NCBI GenBank assembly: GCA_002943765.1
Contig: PQWQ01000003.1
Span: 3,843,501 to 3,907,500, forward strand
DNA: 64,000 bases
Direction: 5' to 3'
Source: Psoroptes ovis
Taxonomy: Eukaryota; Arthropoda; Arachnida; Sarcoptiformes; Psoroptidae
Shown here piece by piece: positions 1 to 11,181 of the stretch; the first letter of the stretch is position 1, and every line of letters starts with the position of its first letter. The position numbers and the translations under genes are program-made. The notes under the pieces are model-generated. The model was not told the DNA's origin and made no database searches. It saw nothing but the letters and a program-made list of their open reading frames with translations.

Positions 1-53
1 TTTTGATTAATGAATTTACTTTTGATTTTTTTATAAATTTCAAAAAAATGTAG

Positions 54-2445
54 ACCTTTTGTCGGTGTACCGTATTCATATGCATATGGTCGAAGTTTAA
101 ATCATTTAATTTATGAAACCATAGGACAACGGCTTGATGAACGTGTGAAATATGGTAATGTTGATGGACTATAGTTTTAAAGGAATTTTTGATTCTGAAA
201 ATTATTTTTTTTTTTTTTCAAAAAATAGAAAGCGGTAAACCGGTAATTGTTTTTCATCATGAAAATATTCAAAAAACATTTACGGAATTTTATGAAGATG
301 TTCTTCAATTATCAAAATCAATGTATGAAAATTTAAATATTCAACATGGTGATGTTGTTGGGATTTGGAGCTGTAATATTTATGATTGGGTATGTAGCTG
401 TTTTCAATGTTGAATAGTTGAATTGAAAAAAAAGATATCTGAATAGATTGTAGTACAATATGCTTGTTTACGTATCGGTGCCATATTATGTACAGTGAAT
501 CCATATTATCAATCTTATGAATTAGATTATGCCATGCGTAAAGGTGAAATGAAATCATTATTTTTGCCTGGTCCTAATTCACGGCAACAAATCGTGAATC
601 GCTTTTCAACGATTGCTATGAAAACATTGGAGAAAAAATCGGAAGATAATGTAAGTCATCGATTGATTTGTAGATATTGCGATCATTTGCCCACCATTAA
701 TAAATGAAACCAATGAATTTTTTTTTTTTTTTTTTTAATTCTCTCATTAATAGAATTTACCATTATTATTAGAAAATATTATCAGTATTGATGGTGATGC
801 TTTCAATTCGAATGATTTACCTGAACATTTACGAAATAAAATACGTTTATTTGAATTGAAAAAATTAAAACAATCAAATAATAATGGTAATGAATTAGAT
901 CGATCAATACTTGATTCAGTATTACCGGATGATCCAGCTATCATAATGTTTACATCTGGTACAACTGGCCGTCCAAAAGGTGCATGTTTATCACATTTCA
1001 ACATCATTAATAATGCATTATTATCTGCAACCAAAGCGATTGATAATCCTAATTCCAAGTATTGTGTACCATTACCGTTTTTTCATTCATTTGCTGGTGT
1101 ACTTGGTGCTCTTATACCGATCTCAAAAGAATGTTCACAAGTTCTGGTACCATGTTTAAAATATAATGTTGAACAATTAGTTGAAGTTATTAATAAATAT
1201 GGTGCAACACATTTAATGGCTACACCAACATTAGTCATTGATCTAATAAATTATGTTCGTCATCATGAAGTTCAGCTACCAACAATGAAACGATTGTATT
1301 CAGGCGGTGCTGCTATGCCAATTGAGTTAGCTTATCAATTTATGAAATATGCACCAGATTGTAAAGTATGTGTAGCATATGGTTCAACAGAAACATCACC
1401 ATGTTCAACAGTATTCTCGTCAGAATCAACTATCGAAGAATCAGTCGAAACTGTTGGTTCACCGTTGGATTTTGTTGAAGTTAAATTAATTGATCCTAAA
1501 ACAAAATCCGTGGTGAAAATCGGTGAAACTGGTGAGCTACATTGTCGTGGTCATGTTGTTATGCTTGGTTATTGGCGTGATCCGGAAAAAACTAAAGAAG
1601 CAATCGATGAAGGTGGTTGGTATAATTCTGGGTATGTTTTTGGTGCTTCATTCAACTATGAGTATCATTGAACTAACCAAAAAATACAAAAATTCTTATC
1701 AGAGATTTAGCCGTTATGAATGAAAAAGGAATGGTGAGAATTATTGGTCGTACAAAAGAATTGATTATTGTTGGCGGTGAAAATGTTTATCCACGTGAAA
1801 TCGAAGAGATACTTTATACACATCCAGCTGTAGACATTGTTAATGTAAATATTATTTGAAAATGCATGCATTTTGTTAGAAAAAATTCAAAATCTTTGAC
1901 ATTTTATCTAAATTCAAGATAATAGACTGAAAAATACAAAATTTACAATTCAAATTTTTAAAAGAAAATCAAAGCAAAATTTTCGAAGAAAATATTCTTC
2001 CTTGATTTTATTCTTGTTTTATCTAAAAATATCTCCCATTTTCCAAATATCGTAGGTTATTGGTGTACCAGATAAACGTAAAGGCGAAGAAATATGTGCA
2101 TGGATCAAACTACATGATGATATTGATCAAAAACCGACCGAAAATGAAATACGAACATTTTGTCAAGAAAAAGTGAGTGCATTTTTAAGTAAATTCCAGT
2201 GAAATTCTTCAAAAATTTCCAACAAATATTAACAAATTTAAATTTATTCATATTTTTTCCATTGAAAATATATGAAAATTTCATCGAAATTCCATTGCCA
2301 AATTCTCCAAAAATAGCTGACATATTTCAAAGTACCGAGATATATTCTATTTGTTGATTCATTTCCAATGACAGCGACGGGTAAAGCACAAAAATTTTTG
2401 ATGCAAAAAATTACTAACGAAAAATTAAAACTACAAACATCGTAA
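54..2445 (+). CDS. ACSF2: Acyl-CoA synthetase family member 2-like, 3' part (7 exons, 5' end outside window)
   Basis: Spliced AMP-forming acyl-CoA synthetase, by family knowledge a mitochondrial medium-chain fatty acyl-CoA ligase. Exons read by frame and GT..AG: 54-154, 229-389, 447-650, 754-1631, 1703-1844, 2056-2172, 2317-2445 (stop TAA); all junction phases agree. The AMP-binding signature FTSGTTGRPKG lies in exon 4, followed by LSHFNIINNAL, then YGSTETSP and GYWRDPEKT. Exons 4-5 join to make the YNSGDLA adenylate-binding aspartate, followed by GRTKELIIVGGENVYP and, in the last exon, the catalytic-lysine region PMTATGKAQKF. Exon 1 (PFVGVPYSYAYGRSLN..) matches the start of the ACSF2 ligase domain, so the missing piece is probably the targeting peptide and a little more. 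The reading frame is intact. Other acyl-CoA ligases share the core motifs, but the overall order and C-terminus fit ACSF2 best. Confidence 0.9.
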
Positions 2446-2479
2446 TCATAATAATCATGGAATCGTAATGGAATATATT

Positions 2480-2560
2480 CAGGTTGTCCGAAAAGTTTTG
2501 GCCAATTTTCATGACCGACTCTATTCGATTAAGCAGAATGAACTTTTCGGACAACCTAAT
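2480..2560 (+). mobile_element. 80-bp TTAGGTTGTCC miniature element (family A), in ACSF2 3' UTR
   Basis: Inverted ends AGGTTGTCCGAAAAGTT / AACTTTTCGGACAACCT around the family core (GGCCAATTTTCATGA..CTCTATT..ATTAAGC). Lies 35 nt after the ACSF2 stop. Confidence 0.9.
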
Positions 2561-2651
2561 ATTTCAATGGAAATATAGGCATTATTTGGCAATGATAACT
2601 ATCTGTCATTAATCTCTCATATATCGTTATTTTTTAAATTGTTTTTAATCA

Positions 2652-2691
2652 AATAAATCTATGTATTTTCATATTTAATTAAACCAATAAA
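2652..2691 (+). promoter_or_regulatory. Candidate poly(A) signals of the ACSF2-like gene
   Basis: Two AATAAA hexamers, at 2652-2657 and 2686-2691, lie 207-241 nt after the stop codon. They are candidates only, because AATAAA is common by chance in DNA this AT-rich. Confidence 0.4.
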
Positions 2692-3764
2692 ATGAATGAA
2701 ATCAATTAATTAATTAATTTGCATGAAAATGGAAAAAAAAGCTGAATAAATTTCACCCTAAAAACATGGGAAAATGAAATCCTAAAATCAAACGAATAAA
2801 AACGATTGATTCCAACGTTGGTGGTTGGTGGTGGTTGTTGTTGGTTGTTGTTGTTGTTATTCGATGAATACAAATGTACAAATACACCTGGATTAAATTT
2901 CAGATTTGTTATTCATTCATTTTCTCATATAAAAATTTCTCTTTCCCCAGAAACGAAAATTTTCAATTCAATGTTAATATTGAAATCAATCGATTCGATT
3001 GGTTTTTATTGGTTAAATGATTTCCAATTAATTAGTTTTGATTGATTGATTGATTGATTGATTGAATCAGTTTCAAATTCAATTTCAATTTGATTCGATG
3101 TTTCATATGTCAATTTATTGAAGAAATTCAAAATAATTATTATTTTGTTAAATTAACTTTGATCAAATCAAATAAATCGTTTTTTCTACCAACCAAAAAA
3201 CATATACCAATGTTTCAAGTAATACAAGACATATAATAAACCATAATCTATGTGTTTTATACCATTGAAAAAAAAACATTCATGGTCAAACGGTGTTTCA
3301 ACGTTCAAAATTTATGCCTTTGTTGGTGTCTTTGTGTGTTTGAATGTGCATTGTGTTTCTATGTATACGCGATTTATGCGATTTGAAATTTATTTCAAGA
3401 AAAAAAATATAAAAATTAAAGGGAAAATTTAACAAAATATAATAATGATAATGGTTATAATAATGATATTAATAAGATCAAAGCAATAATCATTAGTAAA
3501 TCATAAGCAGCAGCAGCAGCAGTAGTCGAAAGCAGCCTGATTCAATGATCAACGATCACATTTGTCAATGTAAGTCGAATGAATATCGACAAATGACATA
3601 TGAATATTGACAAATGACAAAGTAGCAACCGACCAACCAACATTGAATTGTTGTGGCTATGATTATTTATGATTTGCGATTTACAATTAAATTTGTGAGT
3701 TTCTTTGCCAGCAAAAAAATCAAATCATTCATCCATGATTTGTTCAGTGTATTGTTCAGTCGAA

Positions 3765-3770
3765 TATAAA
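3765..3770 (+). promoter_or_regulatory. Candidate TATA box of the SLC6 gene
   Basis: TATAAA preceded by CGAA, about 230 nt upstream of the chosen ATG at 3997. Weak evidence in an AT-rich background. Confidence 0.25.
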
Positions 3771-3996
3771 TCACAACATATATCGATATTGTTTTAATTT
3801 TTTAATTAATTAATTTTAATTGATCATAATTAATATCGAGATTTTTGGCCAGCAAACCTAAATATTGCCCCATGATCTTAGATTAGAATTAATTAACTTT
3901 TTTCGTGATTTCACTCGTCATTTTATTTTGATTCACCTGTTTTTTTCGGTTATTTTCGTTTTTAATTTTTTTTTTTTTGGTCAAAAAGTTGATAAA

Positions 3997-6900
3997 ATGA
4001 CGAACAAAACCAATGATAATGATAAAGATTCCTTGAATGTTGACGATTCAAAATTACAAGACAAATCATCCTCATCAGCATCAGAATCATCATCCACATC
4101 AACATCGATGAGTGATGTATCAAAATTTGACAAGCAAATAATCAATAATCATCAGTCATCGCCTCAACAGCAGCAACAGCAGCAGCAAGAACAACGTGAT
4201 CAATGGGGTGGACAGCTAGAATTTTTACTCGCATGTCTTGGTAATGCTGTCGGTTTAGGCAATGTATGTATCTATTCTGATAATTTCTCTTCGAAACTCA
4301 TTAGAGAGATTCAGAGTTAATCTGATGAAATTCCCGAAATCGGGATCAGTTGTTTGAGTGCAAAAGAGATTCTTTAAGAATTCCTTAGACCTTTAGGCAA
4401 TTCAATTCTTTCTAATTCCTTTAATTTAATCCTAATTTAATAGTGCTGGCGATTTCCGTATTTATGTTATAAAAATGGCGGTGGTAAGCAACAAATTTTC
4501 ATTATTTATCAACGATTGTCAATTAATTCATTTAATATATTAATTTAAAGGTGCATTTTTATTACCATACTTAATTTGTTGTATCGTTATTGGTTTACCG
4601 CTATTTTTAATCGAATTGGTATTGGGACAATATTCCGCTATGGGACCTGGACAATTATGGGCAAATTTATCACCATTATTTCGTGGTGTCGGGCTAGCAT
4701 CGATAATATCATCGGCAATTGTTGCAATTTATTACAACATTATTATTGCATGGACATTATTTTATTTTGTTGAATCATTTTTTGGACAAAAATGGCAACA
4801 ATGTACCAATTATTTTAATACGGAAAGTAAGTTTTTAATAAGTGTTTAATAATTGAGAATTATTAAGTAGAATCACTAAGATTATAACTTATTTGAAATT
4901 TCCGTATCATCAATTAATTTTCGTTAAACCATTAGATTGTTTTTCCATATTGAACAATAATAATCATTACAATAATTATAATCATAGTATTTTTGATAAT
5001 TATACAAATAATTTCGCTAATCATTCCATATCTTCAACTGAAGAATATTTCAAGTAAGTTTTGTATTTTTTTAGGGAAATGAATTGATCAAAATTAAAAT
5101 ATTTATAATTATTATTATAATTATCATCATTATTACAGTAATTATGTTCTAATAAAATCTGATGGAATTGATCATTTAACAATGATGAATTGGAAAATCG
5201 TCGTTACACTGCTAATATCATGGTTTATTGTTGCGTTAGCCCTGATCAAAGGTATACAATCATCTGGTAAAGTTGTCTACTTTACGGCCACGTTTCCATA
5301 TATCATATTAACAATATTATTAATACGTGGCGTTACATTACCCGGTTCATTTGATGGTTTATATTATTATCTACGACCATCATGGAGTCGTATTTATCAT
5401 GTTGATGTTTGGCGTGATGCTGCCGTTCAAGTATTCTATAGTTTTGGTATTGGTAAGTGAAAATTAGAACGAAATTTTCATAATTATCATTGTTAACTAT
5501 GACCATTTTCATTTCAAAGGTGGTGGCGGTATGATAACCTATGCATCATATAATCGTTTCAACAACCCGGTGGTAAGTAATTTGTTTTTTTCTAAATTAT
5601 CATAATTATGAGAAAATGAAGAAAAATGATTCAAATTTCAGCGATCATTTTGCAGCTGTAGCAACGGCCAAGTTCTTGAATTAATCTATTAGGTTGTCCG
5701 TAAAGTTTAAGCCGATTTTCATGAGCAACTCTATCGATAAAGCGGAATGAACTTATCGGACAACCTAATCGAATAAAAAATTTCCAATTAGCCTTAGAAT
5801 TATAATAATAATAATGATTACCAATTACAAATTACAAGTAATTTTCTGTAGAATTAAATTGTAGTCTTAATTTATATATGTTTCAAAGAATCCGAAGAGA
5901 ATTAATAATTCTATTATATTTGTTTTATTTCAGTTCAAGAATATTTTTTCGCCCAGTTCTTCTCAGTATAACTAAATAATTTATGTCTGTGTGTGTGTGT
6001 TTGTGTGTGTAACGATCAGTTTATTTGCTAAGATGTTAATTTATTTTATTAGTAGTAGACAACACAATAAATGGCTGTGCACCATTTTTCAAGTTAAAAT
6101 TAATGTTCAAAAAAATTTTTTCGAGCTTTTTGCAATTTATTTATTTTTGTTTGTCCGAAAAGTTCTGGCTGATTTTCATGAGCAATTCTCCCTAATTAAG
6201 CGTAATGAACTTTTCGGACAGCCTCATATATTTTTTATTTTTGCCTTTGCTTTTTTTTAATTCAAATCTATTTGTTTTGTTTTATTTTTGAAAATGAAAA
6301 TTCCAAACAGACTAAACATGCATTATTAGTTGGTATTGGTGATTTTCTGACATCAATATTTTGTGGTTCAGTCGTATTTGCAATGATCGGTTATATGGCA
6401 TATGAATTGAATAAACCGATCGAACAAATTGTACAAGATGGTGCTGGTAAGTTTGTAGTTGTTTCTGGCTAATGAGATCATTCCAATTTCATGGTCTAAT
6501 TTGCCATTTCATTTCTGCCTAATTAATTTGCTTATTTTCGTTTAATTAAATTTAATTTTCACCCTTAAAAATTTCCTTAGGATTAGCATTCATTGTTATA
6601 CCCGAAGGTTTATCTCGTATGCCCATATCGATCATTTGGTCGCTATTATTTTTCACAATGTTATTTCTGCTCGGTATCGATTCACAATTTGCAATGGTCG
6701 AAACGGTCATTACGTTCATATTCGATACTGTTGTGAGTATTCAATTTTTATTTTTTTGACCCCCTAAAACTTTTTAAAAACAAAAATTCAATTTAAACAT
6801 TACCCCATACCAAAAAAACATAATTCCACTGCTCAATTCATAAGAGTATTGAATTCTCTGAATTCAGAGAATTCAAATTTGATCAAATTTGTTCTTTGTG

Positions 6901-7906
6901 AACAAATGATCATTATTTCAGCATTAAACCCTTTGTTTGAATAAATTAATTAAAAGTTGAAAACTAATTTTATTTTGAAAATTTCATTCATCTCAAAAGC
7001 GATCGAAAAATATCAAAGTAAATAAACCATTAATTGTTATCATATCATCCGTTCTTTGGTTCTTGTTCGGTATACCCTTATGTACAAATGCTGGCATTTA
7101 TATATTTACGATTATGGATGAATATTCGATTGGTGTTCCATGTTTGATAATTGGTTTATTGGAAATATTTATCGTTACTTATATTTATGGTAATTTGAAT
7201 ATTGATGTTTCTATTTTTATGATGATGCTCAAAAATAATTATTTTTCCATTAATATTACTACTGTATTTATTTATTTATTCATGAATTCTACTAGGAATC
7301 GATAGATTTTTCATCAATCTAGAACAAATGACCAAATGGAAACCAAACATAATATTGCAATCACATTTAGTCATAATGATAACGTTGATTGCACCATTCG
7401 TTATGCTTTGGATATTATCACAACAATTATTTTCAGCTAAAGAATTATTCTATGGCCAATATCGATATCCAGAATGGGCAATATATATTGGTTGGTCATT
7501 TGCATTAGCATCAATATTGGCAATACCAATAATTGGATTCGGTGAATTTTTGAAAACGTTCTCCACCACCAACAATAATCGATCTTCATCAAAAAGTAAT
7601 TCAAAATTACCAATTTCAATGAGACAACGTTTAAAATTGCTTTTAATACCAACTGATAAATGGACACAAAATTATGAAAATTATTTATTAAAACAAAAAC
7701 AACGACAACAACAACAACAACAACAAAAATCAGATGATACATCAACATCAACAATTTATAGTAATAATGATAATAGTTATGATTTAATCATACAAATATC
7801 ATCAGATGAAACATTAAATGAAATATCTGAGCCAACAATGAAAAGAAACAGTCATTTGGATGGCCATATAAATCATGGTATTAACATTGATAATGATGAT
7901 AATTGA
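3997..7906 (+). CDS. SLC6-family Na+/Cl--dependent amino-acid/neurotransmitter transporter (10 exons)
   Basis: Complete plasma-membrane symporter of the neurotransmitter:sodium symporter family. Exons: 3997-4263, 4444-4483, 4551-4826, 4936-5053, 5139-5452, 5520-5572, 6311-6446, 6581-6732, 7000-7189, 7296-7906; all phases agree, giving 718 aa. The ATG at 3997 opens a 75-residue Ser/Gln-rich cytosolic tail. TM1 reads LGNAVGLGN-CWRFPYLCYKNGG across exons 1-2, keeping the LeuT-type sodium-site residues; glycine stands where monoamine carriers have Asp, so an amino-acid-type substrate (GABA/glycine branch) is likely. TM6 carries GGGMITYASYNRF and TM8 GIDSQFAMVETVI. Extracellular loop 2 has an Asn-rich insert with NHS and NYT sequons. 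The C-terminal tail has Gln and Ser/Asn tracts. Intron 6 (5573-6310) contains two miniature elements. The exact substrate cannot be read from the sequence. Confidence 0.9.
5690..5769 (+). mobile_element. Family A miniature element (SLC6 intron 6)
   Basis: Ends AGGTTGTCCGTAAAGTTT / ACTTATCGGACAACCTAA, with core GCCGATTTTCATGAGCAACT. Confidence 0.9.
6149..6228 (+). mobile_element. Family A miniature element (SLC6 intron 6)
   Basis: TTGTCCGAAAAGTTCTGGC at the left, GAACTTTTCGGACAGCCT at the right, and core GATTTTCATGAGCAA. The first bases of the left end are degraded. Confidence 0.85.
6849..6876. repeat. Perfect 28-bp palindrome in SLC6 intron 8
   Basis: Half-site TTGAATTCTCTGAA followed directly by its exact reverse complement; contains three GAATTC sites. 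Confidence 0.95.
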
Positions 7907-9691
7907 TCATACGATGATGAATATTTATATTACATTCGACAAACATTTGCATATACAAAATACAATCGATTAGACAGTGACATTCATCAGTCATTATTTA
8001 TAACATTTATTTACAATTGTAAAAGTTTTCATTTTTCATATTTTTTTCCCCTTACTTTCATCTCTCATTTGAATAAATTAATTTTTGAGAATTCATATTT
8101 TAAATATCATTACACCTCATTACATTTAAATATCTCCATTGTTTCAAATAATAATAATCATATTAACATGGATTATATTTTACTAGAATTTACATGGTTA
8201 TTAGGTCATCGAATCATCAACAACGAATCGATCGTATTAAATTGGCAAACGATAACATTTTCAATGTCTCGTGTCTCATAGTTTTCGTGTGTACACGAAT
8301 ACGCGAATACGTGTATGTGGGAAAAATTTGAAAAACATTTTAAAACAATTATTTTTCATTTTTTTTATCCAAAATATTATCAATAATTTTTCTATTGGGT
8401 CAAATTATTATAATATGTATTATAATCTTACATTTTCAAACAAACAATAATACTATGAATGATTGAACGATGTAATCATCAGCCAGCTATGACACCGCCA
8501 GACAACAACGAATTATTATGCTGAATAGTACATCATTAAAATAATGATAATAATGATAATGGTAATAATCAATGCACATATCACTGATCAATAATACTCG
8601 ATACACATTTAGAAGATTAAATTCATTATAATAATTTACAGACCCAGTGAAATACATTGGAAAATTTTCAATTTCATTTGAACTTCATTTATTGTTGATT
8701 TATGTTCATCATACGCGTATACGCTTTAATGCCATCAAATCGATTTTGATTTATTATCATCGATGATGATTTAAGCATAAAGAAAATTATAATAATACGT
8801 ACGTGGTCACAGGTGTTTAACATTTATTATTTATTTATTTAGCTCATTTATTACTTCAATTTACATTCACTTATCAACGTCTATTCATTCATTCAGCCAA
8901 GATGATTGTTTTATTTTATTTTATTTTCTTATGTGTCCATAAAATCATCAAAAAATGAAAAAAAATAAATCATTTTCAATCAATCAGAACATTTGGATGA
9001 ATGAATGATTTATTTTGCAGAAAGTCTCGAATCATTTCAAGAAATTGTTTCATTTCGTCTTACGGATTAATTCTCAAATGTAAAATGGAGTTCAATATGA
9101 ATTGTTTTTTGGGGAAAATTCAAGCCAAAATTCAAGCGAAAATATTGGTGTAAAAATTGATTTTTTCTCCCCTTTCCCCTTTCATTTGCATGAAAAATAA
9201 TGTTCCATGAATTATCATTGTTGACCGTTTCATTTCATTTCATTTCATTTTATTCCATTTCATCACTTTATTATTATTATCACATGCTTTATACGATTAA
9301 AATCCATAAAGTTTTTCTTTTTTTTTGAAAAATTTAAATTGAAATAATAATAAAAAAGAAATGGGATGAAATGAATTTGAAAAAATAAATCATGCAATAG
9401 GCCATTTTACTACACTGTGTGTGTTGTTTTCCCTAGCGTCTAGCAGTGTTTATATGGAATGAATATAATGGATGTTTAGTATGAAGAAAAATACAACACA
9501 ATAAATAACCAAATAAATTATTATTTTATATTATTCAAAACAATTTTACGGAATGAATGAATTAATTAATGAATAGGAAAGGATTAAACACAAAAAATTT
9601 TATTTGTTTTTGCTAGAATGGAATGAATGAATTAACAAATGAATGAAATGATAAAAAAAATTTCAAAAAATTCCGCAAATATTTTGCACAG
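7907..9691. other. SLC6 3' UTR and intergenic DNA
   Basis: No gene recognised. AATAAA at 8072-8077 is a plausible SLC6 poly(A) signal. The rest is AT-rich simple sequence, including TTTCATTTCA repeats near 9225-9250. Confidence 0.5.
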
Positions 9692-11181
9692 ACTATAGCC
9701 TTAGATTTTTTCGATTTTTTCAAAAATTTTGTCGATGGATAGCCTTAGATTTTTTCGATTTTTTCAAAAATTTTGACGATGGATAGCCTTAGATTTTTCG
9801 GAATTTTCAAAAATTTCCACGTACTATAGCCTTAGATTTTTTCGATTTTTTGAAAAATTTTGTCGATGGATAGCCTTAGATTTTTTCGGAATTTTCAAAA
9901 ATTTCCACGTACTATAGCCTTAGATTTTTTCGATTTTTTCAAAAATTTTGCCGATGGATAGCCTTAGATTTTTTCGAATTTTTGAAAAATTTTGTTGATG
10001 TATACCCTTAGATTTTTTCGATTTTTTCAAAAATTTTGACGATGGATAGCCTTAGATTTTTTCGATTTTTTCAAAAATTTTGTCGATGGATAGCCTTAGA
10101 TTTTTTCGATTTTTTCAAAAATTTTGACGATGGATAGCCTTAGATTTTTCGGAATTTTCAAAAATTTCCACGTACTATTGCCGTAGATTTTTTCGATTTT
10201 TTGAAAAATTTTGACGATGGATAGCCTTAGATTTTTTCGGAATTTTCAAAAATTTCCACGTACTATAGCCTTAGATTTTTTCGATTTTTTGAAAAATTTT
10301 GTCGATGGATAGCCTTAGATTTTTTCGATTTTTTCAAAAATTTTGACGATGGATAGCCTTAGATTTTTTCAAATTTTTGAAAAATTTTGTCGATGGATAG
10401 CCTTAGATTTTTTCGATTTTTTCAAAAATTTTGACGATGAATAGCCTTAGATTTTTTCGGAATTTTCAAAAATTTCTACGTACTATAGCCTTAGATTTTT
10501 TCGATTTTTTCAAAAATTTTGTCGATGGATAGCCTTAGATTTTTTCGGAATTTTCAAAAATTCCACGTACTATAGCCTTAGATTTTTTCGATTTTTTGAA
10601 AAATTTTGTCGATGGATAGCCTTAGATTTTTTCGATTTTTTCAAAAATTTTGACGATGAATAGCCTTAGATTTTTTCGGAATTTTCAAAAATTTCCACGT
10701 ACTATAGCCTTAGATTTTTTCGATTTTTTGAAAAATTTTGACGATGGATAGCCTTAGATTTTTTCGGAATTTTCAAAAATTTCTACGTACTATAGCCTTA
10801 GATTTTTTCGATTTTTTGAAAAATTTTGTCGATGGATAGCCTTAGATTTTTTCGGAATTTTCAAAAATTTCCACGTACTATAGCCTTAGATTTTTTCGAT
10901 TTTTTCAAAAATTTTGACGATGGATAGCCTTAGATTTTTTCGGAATTTTCAAAAATTTCTACGTACTATAGCCTTAGATTTTTTCGAATTTTTGAAAAAT
11001 TTTGTCGATGTATACCCTTAGATTTTTTCGATTTTTTCAAAAATTTCCACGTACTATAGCCTTAGATTTTTTCGATTTTTTGAAAAATTTTGTCGATGGA
11101 TAGCCTTAGATTTTTTCGATTTTTTCAAAAATTTCCACGTACTATAGCCTTAGATTTTTTCGATTTTTTCAAAAATTTTCA
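9692..11181. repeat. 44-bp minisatellite/satellite array, about 34 units
   Basis: Head-to-tail units of 44 bp, each beginning TAGCCTTAGATTTTTTCG. Two unit types alternate irregularly. One continues ATTTTTT(C/G)AAAAATTTTG and ends with (T/A)CGATG. The other continues GAATTTTCAAAAATTTC and ends with (C/T)ACGTAC. I count about 34 units: roughly 22 of the first type, 10 of the second and 2 hybrids near the right end (about 11020-11060 and 11110-11155). Rare single-base deletions occur, for example TTTTT for TTTTTT near 9795 and 10145. There are no spacers, and no open frame runs through it because 44 is not a multiple of three and stops are frequent. Confidence 0.95.

Larger units (their letters stand above)
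2446..3996. other. Intergenic/UTR region between the ACSF2-like and SLC6 genes
   Basis: No coding exon is recognisable. It holds the ACSF2 3' UTR with one miniature inverted-repeat element (2480-2560) and AATAAA poly(A) signals at 2652-2657 and 2686-2691, a (GATT)n run near 3040-3065, a short CAG-rich patch near 3508-3522, and the presumed SLC6 promoter and 5' UTR with a TATA-like TATAAA at 3765-3770. Confidence 0.6.

Noticed and set aside
2482..2558. Rho-independent-like terminator hairpins at the TTAGGTTGTCC sites
   Set aside because: The same sequence recurs 25 times away from gene ends with TA-type flanks, so these are transposable elements rather than terminators.
9692..11181. CRISPR-like array
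   Set aside because: Units are contiguous with no unique spacers, both halves of each unit are repeated, and the context is eukaryotic.
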